Positions 55,874-64,000 of a stretch of 64,000 nt of DNA are shown here, one piece after another. Origin of the DNA: Hevea brasiliensis (lineage: Eukaryota > Streptophyta > Magnoliopsida > Malpighiales > Euphorbiaceae). The DNA lies in NCBI RefSeq assembly GCF_030052815.1, contig NC_079501.1, positions 78,140,979 to 78,204,978 of the forward strand, in the 5' to 3' direction. Below the pieces are notes generated by a model. It did not search any database. It saw only the letters and a program-made list of their open reading frames with translations, and was not told the DNA's origin. Every line of letters begins with the position of its first letter. The first letter of the stretch is position 1. Both the position numbers and the translations under genes were made by a program.

Positions 55874-58800
55874 TGTGACACCCCTTACCCGACTACAGTA
55901 TAGCCGAGCAAGTTATGCCACTCAGTGTGCCGGAGCACTCTATTTTATCTTAATTCATTTTTATCGTGGTTTTGAATATAACTTGTGAAATATAATTCAT
56001 TTATTGAAATTGTAATTTATTTGAGGTTCCGAAATTTTTTAAAGAAAATCCGGCAGAGTACCGGCTAAAAATGGAGAAAAAAAGTTCTTCGGAACCTGTG
56101 AAAAACACTTCCAATATTCATGTTCAATCATCTCATCACTCTCAAACTTCAATATCAAAATCTCAACATTTTTCACCATTCATTTCTCAATCATTCATCT
56201 CATGTTGTATCATGTATAAATCACAGATAAACATTCACTTTTACATTCATTAATATGATTTTTCATTATTTACATGAACCTCAAAATACATTCCATAAGT
56301 TCAAATACATATGAGAAAATAGAAATTAGTTACAAAATGTCAAAATGAAACCTAGTGTCCTACCAATGCACTGTGGATGGTGAGGTGACACGAACACTAT
56401 GCAGACTGTGAACGGCCTTACCCAATCTGTGGTCTACTGGGCCCTCTGTCCAAATCTTCAGTACCTACGCGTGGCAAAAGCGACGCGCTAAGGAAAAAGC
56501 TTAGTGGTGCAAATAATACAAGAAAATATAATATGCAAATAAAAATAATAATTTCCTTGCTATTGTGTTCATAAGAAATGAATAATTACTAACTTATTGT
56601 TTAGTCGAGGGCTAATCATGTTTTATGATATTAACTTCTTCATGCATTTCGTTAATTATTTTCTTCATGATCTTGAGCTTCTTTGTATTTTTGTAATCAT
56701 TCCTGATTCTTAATTTTCGTATTTTCTTTAATAATCAGTTCAATCACAGTTATACTTTTCCATGCCCAAGTAACCTATACTGGACGATCGATGGATAACG
56801 GGTCGTTGGCACTGGACACCGCGGTGCCTCGGGCCGTCATACCATGGGACGCAGAACATCAACCACGTATGCAGTAAGTATGGCTAAAAAGCCATGATAT
56901 CACATAATCGGCATAAAAGCCATGAATACGGGCATAAAAGCCATGAATACGGGCATAAAGCCTTTCCTTTCGCAGTACTGCTAAAACAATACCCTATTGG
57001 CATGCCAAACTATCCAAACCAATCACATTAGGCCTACTAGGGCATTTTGCATTTTTAAGTTTCACAATTTTTGAATTTCAAGTTTTCATGTCACTATTCA
57101 TTTCATTAGTCAATTAAAATGTTGACTTTTGCATAAACAATAGGTATATTGGTTTTGACACTCCCAACATACCACATTTTGCATTCAAAACTTGTTGGTT
57201 TTAGTCACTTTCTCAAAGCTTAGGTCATTTTGGCAAAATTGCCAATTTTTGGTTTTGGTGTCACTATTCACCTCATTGGTCAACAAAAATGTTGACTTTT
57301 GGATAGAAAATAGGTGTATTGGTTTTAACACCCCAAACATACCACATTTTGTATTTAAAACTTGTTGGTATTGGTTGCCAATACCATTTCTAAGCTTAAT
57401 GCTAATTGAACAAAATTTTTAGATTTGGTGCTTCATCTTTACTATTACATTTGTTATTTTTACAGTGGGAATTTGAGGAAATGGTAAACATGAAAGTTGT
57501 TCCTTATTTTGTCTAGTTGAATTTTCTTTTTTGAATCACTCCATTTGGAGTTTTGTAGCTCAAGTTATGGCCAAAATAAGTTTACTGTTCACGTGCACTG
57601 TTTATGCTGAGATTTTGGGTCTGGCAGATTTTTGGTCCAACTTTGGTCAGTAATTTGATCAAGTTAAGTTCATAATTTGGTCTAACTTTCTTCATATGAA
57701 ATGTTCTACTATGCCTTAGGTTTCCATCGGTTCAAGAATCGCTTAAATCCGAGTTTTTTAGAGAGAGTTATAGTCCTCCAAACATTGCTGCTCAAATGAA
57801 AATTCTGGAAATCTCAGTACAGTAAACTTCACTTTGCTCAATGATTTGATTAGGTTCTGGTCATAATTTGGGGTAGGTTTCTTCATGAAAGTTGTTTGTC
57901 TATGTCTTAACTTGTTGCTGTAAAAATTTCAGGTCAATTGACCATATCTACAGTGAGTTATGGCCAAATGAACAGTTACTGTTCATTTGGTCATTTCTGC
58001 AGGGGCTGTTTGCAGGGTATCCGGATTGGGGCCAAGTTTTGGTCCTCTTGCTTTGGTCTTTTGGGCATGGTTTCTTCAGCAAAAATGTGCCATTATAAGC
58101 CTAGTTTCATTTCCAATTGGCCAAACACCAATTGGACCAACACAGCCCAAGTTATGGCAGTGCAAGTGGACTGAATTTTCAGTCCCTCTGCTGCTGTCCT
58201 AGGGCAGCCTACAACTTCACTTTGCAATCCTATTTTTCAGTCCATAATATGGTCAACTTACCTAAAATGGTCACTAATTGACCATTAAAATGTGCTCTAA
58301 CAATTTCATAAGCCAAATCAATTTTCACTCCCCCAACACCCTAGCTTCACCTTATGTTTTCTACAAGATGCCTTAGTTAGCATATCAATTTATTATCCTT
58401 GTGTATATGTATCTTAAACATCATTTCTAATCCACTCTAAGTCCAACAAAACCCTCATTTATATTCCTTCAATATGGCTGCCAAAATTCATGGCATTCAT
58501 ACACATGGGTTTGGTTCATTTATTCCACAATTTCTTACCTATTACACATCTCTAACATGGAATTAATGTGTTTTAAATACATATGTGCACTAACCTTGAA
58601 TGGAGCCACTTCTAAGACTTCAAAACTTCACTTTCTTCCTTTCTTTTTTCTATCCAAAGCTTGCTCTAGGTGTGAGGACCAAGTTTTATGAAGGCATATA
58701 GGGGTTTTATGGTGTAATTGGCTAGGTTTTGGAGCTTGGGTGAGTGCATCAATGGAGGGAGATGGGGAGAAGTCACGTTTTGGTGAAGAAGAAGAAGAAT

Positions 58801-59453
58801 AGCTGCTGTAATTTTTGGTTATTTGGTCTTCATTTAGTCTCTTTATTAGTTAGTCAAATGATGGCTTAATTGTGATTGATCATAATTTATAAATGACATC
58901 ATCAAGATGTCGTAAATGAGCTTTTCTTTGATTTTTCTTTTCTTTTCTTCACTACTCAATTTCAATTTAATTTCTAGTAATGTTTATTCATATTTTATGT
59001 CATATTAATTATTTACTTAACTGGACAAGTCGGCCAAAAATCACCTCTGAAGGCGAAATGACCAAAATGCCCTCCGTTTGGCTTAACGGGTCAAAATTGT
59101 CTGTACCGATTGAAAAATTTTTCTAAATATTTTCTTGGCATTCTAATGCCATAGGAACCTCAATGACCCTTCTCTGGAGTCCCAAAAATTATTTTATAAT
59201 TTTTCCCTCGGGTCTAGGGCTCCTCGTTGCGAGAACCGCAACTTCCCTCTGGTTACCCATCGCTTGGGCACCGGCTCATTCGACTTGGTTGTATTTTATT
59301 TCTAAAATTTTTCCTAAATTTTTCTTATTAATATTTGAGTTAATTATGGTTCTTTACCTTAGTTTAAATATTTTTCCGGACGTTCTAGCTGTCCGGACCG
59401 ACATCGTCACGAGAACGATGGGTATGCGGAATTGCTACAGTGAGGGTGTTACA
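55874..59453 (-). repeat. 3' LTR of the non-autonomous element
   Basis: Related to the gypsy-2 LTR along most of its length but clearly a separate subfamily (CCCGACTACAGTATAGCC against CCCGTGTACAGTATACCC near the end). It contains two diverged copies, about 170 bp apart, of a module (about 57088-57200 and 57258-57385) of which gypsy-2 LTRs have one. The module includes AAAATGTTGACTTTTG and ACATACCACATTTTG. Confidence 0.92.
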
Positions 59454-59808
59454 ATTCTTCCCCTCTCATTTAAATTTCGTCCTCGAAATTTACCCAGTGT
59501 AAATAGCCGAGGAGCTACTGCCTCTTTATTTCTTTACCTTTCCGTGTTATCCTACTTCACTTTCTCCTTAGTCTCAATCCTATCATTAAACAGTTCTGTA
59601 CTCATCCTTTTTCATCTTAAATACTGATGCCTTCTCATCTCCATTCGCTACCACATTGTCTCTTCACTCTCTTATTCCATACCTTAACCTAAAATAACCA
59701 GGAAATACAGATCTGCAATAGTGTCACCTCGACTCATATGAATGCAATGCATGATATGCAATCTATCTAGGTCCAGAAACGCCTAAACCGCGCTCTGATA
59801 CCACTAAA
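59454..59808 (-). other. Internal remnant of the non-autonomous element (355 bp)
   Basis: The left 40 bp (polypurine tract and AAATTTCGTCCTCGAAATTTACC) match the end of the gypsy-2 internal region, and the next ~70 bp resemble the chromodomain 3' end. The right ~110 bp (GTGTCACCTCGACTC, AATGCAATGCATG, GCCTAAACCG) match the gypsy-2 leader up to the primer site. Between these pieces is about 130 bp of CT-rich sequence. All of gag and nearly all of pol are deleted. Confidence 0.88.
59792..59803 (-). promoter_or_regulatory. Primer-binding site of the non-autonomous element
   Basis: The minus strand reads TGGTATCAGAGC five bases after the LTR end, identical in sequence and spacing to gypsy-2. Confidence 0.93.
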
Positions 59809-62800
59809 TGTGACACCCCTTACCCGACTACAGTGTAGCCGAGCAAGTTATGCCACTCAGTGTGCCGGAGCACTCTATTTTATCTTAATTCATTTTTATC
59901 GTGGTTTTGAATATAACTTGTGAAATATAATTCATTTATTGAAATTGTAATTTATTTGAGGTTCCGAAATTTTTTAAAGAAAATCCGTGATCTGGCTAAA
60001 AATGGAGAAAAAAAGTTCTTCGGAACCTGTGAAAAATACTTCCAATATTCATGTTCAATCATCTCATCACTCTCAAACTTCAATATCAAAATCTCAACAT
60101 TTTTCACCATTCATTTCTCAATCATTCATCTCATGTTATATCATGTATAAATCACAGATAAACATTCACTTTTACATTCATTAATACGATTTTTCATTAT
60201 TTACATGAACCTCAAAATACATTCCATAAGTTCAAATACATATGAGAAAATAGAAATTAGTTACAAAATGTCAAAATGAAACCTAGTGTCCTACCAATGC
60301 ACTGTGGATGGTGAGGTGACACGGACACTATGCTGATGTGAACGGCCTTACAATCACGTGGTCTCATGGGCCCTCTGTCCAAATCTTCAGTACCTACGCG
60401 TTGCAAAAGCGACGCGCTAAGGATAAAGCTTAGTGGTGCAAATAATACAAGAAAATATAATATGCAAATAAAAATAATAATTTCCTTGCTATTGTGTTCA
60501 TAAGAAATGAATAATTACTAACTTATTGTTTAGTCGAGGGCTAATCATGTTTTATGATATTAACTTCTTCATGCATTTCGTTAATTATTTTCTTCATGAT
60601 CTTGAGCTTCTTTGTATTTTTGTAATCATTCCTGATTCTTAATTTTCGTATTTTCTTTAATAATCAGTTCAATCACAGTTATACTTTTCCATGCCCAAGT
60701 AACCTATACTGGACGACTGGACTGGATAACGGGTCGTTGGCACTGGACACCGCGGTGCCTCGGGCCGTCATACCATGGGACGCAGAACATCAACCACGTA
60801 TGCAGTCAGTATGGCTAAAAAGCCATGATATCACATAATCGGTATAAAAGCCATGAATACGGGCATAAAAGCCATGAATAAGGGCATAAAGCCTTTCCTT
60901 TCGCAGTACTGCTAAAACAATACCCTATTGGCATGCCAAACTATCCAAACCAATCACATTAGGCCTACTAGGGCATTTTGCATTTTTAAGTTTCACAATT
61001 TTTGAATTTCAAGTTTTCATGTCACTATTCATTTCATTAGTCAACTAAAATGTTGACTTTTGCATAAACAATAGGTACATTGGTTTTGACACTCCCAACA
61101 TACCACATTTTGCATTCAAAACTTGTTGGTTTTAGTCACTTTCTCAAAGCTTAGGTCATTTTGGCAAAATTGCTAATTTTTGGTTTTGGTGTCACTATTC
61201 ACCTCATTGGTCAACAAAAATGTTGACTTTTGGATAGAAAATAGGTGTATTGGTTTTAACACCCCAAACATACCACATTTTGCATTTAAAACTTGTTGGT
61301 ATTGGTTGCCAATACCATTTCTAAGCTTAATGCTAATTGAACAAAATTTTCAGATTTGGTGCTTCATCTTTACTGTTATATTTGTTATTTTTACAGTGGG
61401 AATTTGAGGAAATGGTAAACATGAAAGTTGTTCCTTATTTTGTCTAGTTGAACTTCCTTTTTTGAATCACTCCATTTGGAGTTTTGTAGCTCAAGTTATG
61501 GCCAAAATAAGTTTACTGTTCACGTGCACTATTTATGCTGAGATTTTGGGTCTGGCAGATTTTTGGTCCAACTTTGGTCAGTAATTTAATCAAGTTAAGT
61601 TCATAATTTGGTCTAACTTTCTTCATATGAAATGTTCTACTATGCCTTAGGTTTCCATCGGTTCAAGAATCGCCTAAATCCGAATTTTTTAGAGAGAGTT
61701 ATAGTCCTCCAAACATTGCTGCTCAAATGAAAATTCTGGAAATCTCAGTACAGTAAACTTCACTTTGCTCAATGATTTGATTAGGTTCTGGTCATAATTT
61801 GGGGTAGGTTTCTTCATGAAAGTTATTTGTCTATGTCTTAACTTGTTGCTGTAAAACTTTCAGGTCAATTGACCATATCTACAGTGAGTTATGGCCAAAT
61901 GAACAGTTACTGTTCATTTGGTCATTTCTGCAGGGGCTGTTTGCAGGGTATCCGGATTGGGGCCAAGTTTTGGTCCTCTTGCTTTGGTCTTTTGGGCATG
62001 GTTTCTTCAGCAAAAATGTGCCATTATAAGCCTAGTTTCATGTCCAATTGGCCAAACACCAATTGGACCAACACAGCCCAAGTTATGGCAGTGCAAGTGA
62101 CTGAATTTTCAGTCCCTCTGCACTCTTGTCCTAGGGCAGCCTACAACTTCACTTTGCAATCCTATTTTTCAGTCCATAATATGGTCAACTTACCTAAAAT
62201 GGTCACTAATTGACCATTAAAATGTGCTCTAACAATTTCATAAGCCAAATCAATTTTCACTCCCCCAACACCCTAGCTTCACCTTATGTTTTCTACAAGA
62301 TGCCTTAGTTAGCATATCAATTTATTATCCTTGTGTATATGTATCTTAAACATCATTTCTAATCCACTCTAAGTCCAACAAAACCCTCATTTCTATTCCT
62401 TCAATATGGCTGCCAAAATTCATGGCATTCATACACATGGGTTTGGTTCATTTATTCCACAATTTCTTACCTATTACACATCTCTAACATGGAATTAATG
62501 TGTTTTAAATAAATATGTGCACTAACCTTGAATGGAGCCACTTCTAAGACTTCAAAACTTCACTTTCTTCCTTTCTTTTTTCTGTCCAAAGCTTGCTCTA
62601 GGTGTGAGGACCAAGTTTTATGAAGGCATATAGGGGTTTTATGGTGTAATTGGCTAGGTTTTGGAGCTTGGGTGAGTGCATCAATGGAGGGAGATGGGGA
62701 GAAGTCACGTTTTGGTGAAGAAGAAGAAGAATAGCTGCTGTAATTTTTGGTTATTTGGTCTTCATTTAGTCTCTTTATTAGTTAGTCAAATGATGGCTTA

Positions 62801-63387
62801 ATTGTGATTGGTCATAATTTATAAATGACATCATCAAGATGTCATAAATGAGCTTTTCTTTAATTTTTCTTTTCTTTTCTTCACTACTCAATTTCAATTT
62901 AATTTCTAGTAATGTTTATTCATATTTTATGTCATATTAATTATTTACTTAACTGGACAAGTCGGCCAAAAATCACCTCTGAAGGCGAAATGACCAAAAT
63001 GCCCTCCGTTTGGCTTAACGGGTCAAAATTGTCTGTACCGATTGAAAAATTTTTCTAAATATTTTCTTGGCATTTTAATGCCATAGGAACCTCAATGACC
63101 CTTCTCTGGAGTCCCAAAAATTATTTTATAATTTTTCCCCCGGGTCTAGGGCTCCTCGTTGCGAGAACCGCAACTTCCCTCTGGTTACCCATCGCTTGGG
63201 CACCGGCTCATTCGACTTGGTTGTATTTTATTTCTAAAATTTTTCCTAAATTTTTCTTATTAATATTTGAGTTAATTATGGTTCTTTACCTTAGTTTAAA
63301 TATTTTTCCGGACGTTCTAGCTGTCCGGACCGACACTGGTCACGGGAACAGTAGACTGTGCGGAATTGCTACAGTGAGGGTGTTACA
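59809..63387 (-). repeat. 5' LTR of the non-autonomous element
   Basis: 3579 bp, collinear with 55874-59453 throughout, including the doubled module (about 61020-61320) and the hairpin at 61895-61921. Differences outside CG-rich clusters are few and mostly C/T or A/G changes. Confidence 0.92.
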
Positions 63388-63392
63388 AGACA

Positions 63393-64000
63393 TATACATG
63401 AGTTTCCATTCATTTAATTCACAAAACCTTACTCACTTTAAGTCTTTAACATGGATTAAAAGAGATTTAAGTGTAAATAGGCACTAACCTTGAATAGGGC
63501 AGAATTTCAAACTACCCAAACTCCTTCTTTCTTCTTCTTTTGGCTGCCTAGAGGTTACTCAAGTTGCTAGGTTAATTTTTTATGAAGCTAGGTTATGATT
63601 TTGTTGGGTAGAAATTGGTGAATCAAGCTTTGAAAAGCTTGAATATACTTAGCTATGGAAGAAGAGGTTCACGTCCAAATGAAGAAGAAGAACCAGAAAA
63701 TTTGTTTCTTCATTTGTCATTTTTCTCTTTTTAAAGAGTCTTTATTGTGTTGTTGAATGGTGATTAGTGGAGGGCACTTAAATGACATCATGGTGATGTC
63801 ATAATTAAGCCTTTAAGTCATTTTCTTTTTCTTTCTTTTCTATTCATTTTTAATTTAATTTTTAGCAATATTTATTCATATTTTAGATCATAATAATTAT
63901 TTACTCAACTGGACAAGTCGGCCAAAAATCACCTCTGAAGGCGAAATGACCAAAATGCCCTCCGTTTGGCTTAACGGGTCAAAATTGTCTGTACTGATTG
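63393..64000 (-). repeat. 5' LTR of gypsy-2, distal part, cut by the window end
   Basis: Starts TATACATGAGTTTCCATTC right after AGACA and matches 47937-48544 of the other LTR almost base for base. About 340 bp more of LTR is expected beyond the window. Confidence 0.92.

Larger units (their letters stand above)
55874..63387 (-). mobile_element. Non-autonomous LTR retrotransposon: two 3.58-kb LTRs around 355 bp of non-coding DNA
   Basis: The element is inserted in the 5' LTR of gypsy-2. Flanks are GGACA (55869-55873) and AGACA (63388-63392), a 5-bp target duplication with one change, and the gypsy-2 LTR continues on both sides. LTRs 55874-59453 (3580 bp) and 59809-63387 (3579 bp) start TGTGACACCCCTTACCCGAC and end GGGTGTTACA in plus orientation. 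Between them lie only 355 bp, with a perfect initiator-Met primer site and a polypurine tract but no coding domain. By eye the LTRs differ at 1-2% of positions outside a few CG-rich clusters. Its ends, primer site, tract and leader match gypsy-2. It must depend on proteins from a related autonomous element. Confidence 0.92.
45777..64000 (-). mobile_element. gypsy-2: well preserved Tekay/Del-like chromovirus, running past the window end
   Basis: Read on the minus strand: 5' LTR (64000 and beyond to 63388, interrupted, then 55873-53726), Met primer site, gag-pol (53598-48892), polypurine tract and 3' LTR (48880-45777). The LTR ends are TGTAACACCC...GGGGTGTCTCA (TGTCACA in the other LTR). By eye the LTRs differ at roughly 2% of positions where both are present, so insertion was fairly recent. 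The pol frame is open apart from a 75-nt intron-like segment. Gag carries four in-frame stops. The target duplication cannot be checked because the right end, expected near 64340, is outside the window. Confidence 0.9.

Noticed and set aside
59163..59627. 154-codon plus-strand frame over the passenger LTR end and interior
   Set aside because: The matching frame at 63095 diverges after the LTR end; no motif. It is a chance frame across the polypurine tract.

Overview
The window is AT-rich nuclear DNA from a dicot plant, made almost entirely of transposable elements. The evidence is chromodomain (Tekay/Del-like) and Tat-like Ty3/gypsy elements, a plant RTE-type LINE, hAT- and Stowaway-like DNA elements, initiator-Met primer sites and long microsatellites. 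The LTR termini recall Euphorbiaceae repeats (cassava, rubber tree), but that is a weak impression. Only one likely host gene is visible, a kelch-like beta-propeller gene at about 4.8-5.8 kb, and it carries a frameshift.

Layout. 1-1305 is a partial LTR of a 2.1-kb family (family A), minus strand. 3031-3532 is a short LTR-like block with a duplicated TATA-bearing 76-bp unit. 4.2-5.8 kb holds a (TA)n tract and the kelch-like gene. 10.0-31.4 kb is a decayed Tat-lineage gypsy element (gag, protease, part of RT, part of integrase) serving as host for a nest of insertions: a family-A LTR in its protease (11227-13346) and another, reversed, in pol (14303-30394). The reversed copy was itself hit by a complete but dead Tekay-like element (gypsy-1, 15798-27916, target duplication ATTAA) and by a third family-A LTR (28040-30145). 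The 3' LTR of gypsy-1 then received a 151-bp LINE tail.

31.4-37.0 kb carries Tat-style 3' tandem repeats and two decayed antisense genes, one DUF7745-like and one with a plant mobile domain; a 1.2-kb hAT-like element splits the first. 38.7-41.9 kb is an almost full-length but dead RTE LINE.

42.2-64.0 kb is a second, much better preserved Tekay-like chromovirus (gypsy-2, minus strand). Its pol frame is open from zinc knuckle to chromodomain apart from a 75-nt GT...AG segment that looks like a true intron within integrase. Its left flank and part of its left LTR are tandemly duplicated. Its right LTR is split by a 7.5-kb element (55874-63387) made of two 3.58-kb LTRs around only 355 bp of non-coding DNA. 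That insert keeps the primer site, polypurine tract and termini of the gypsy-2 type. It looks like a non-autonomous passenger that would rely on proteins of a gypsy-2-like partner.

Limits: all similarities were judged by eye; no alignment or database search was run. LTR ends, target duplications, primer sites and reading frames were read directly from the sequence.
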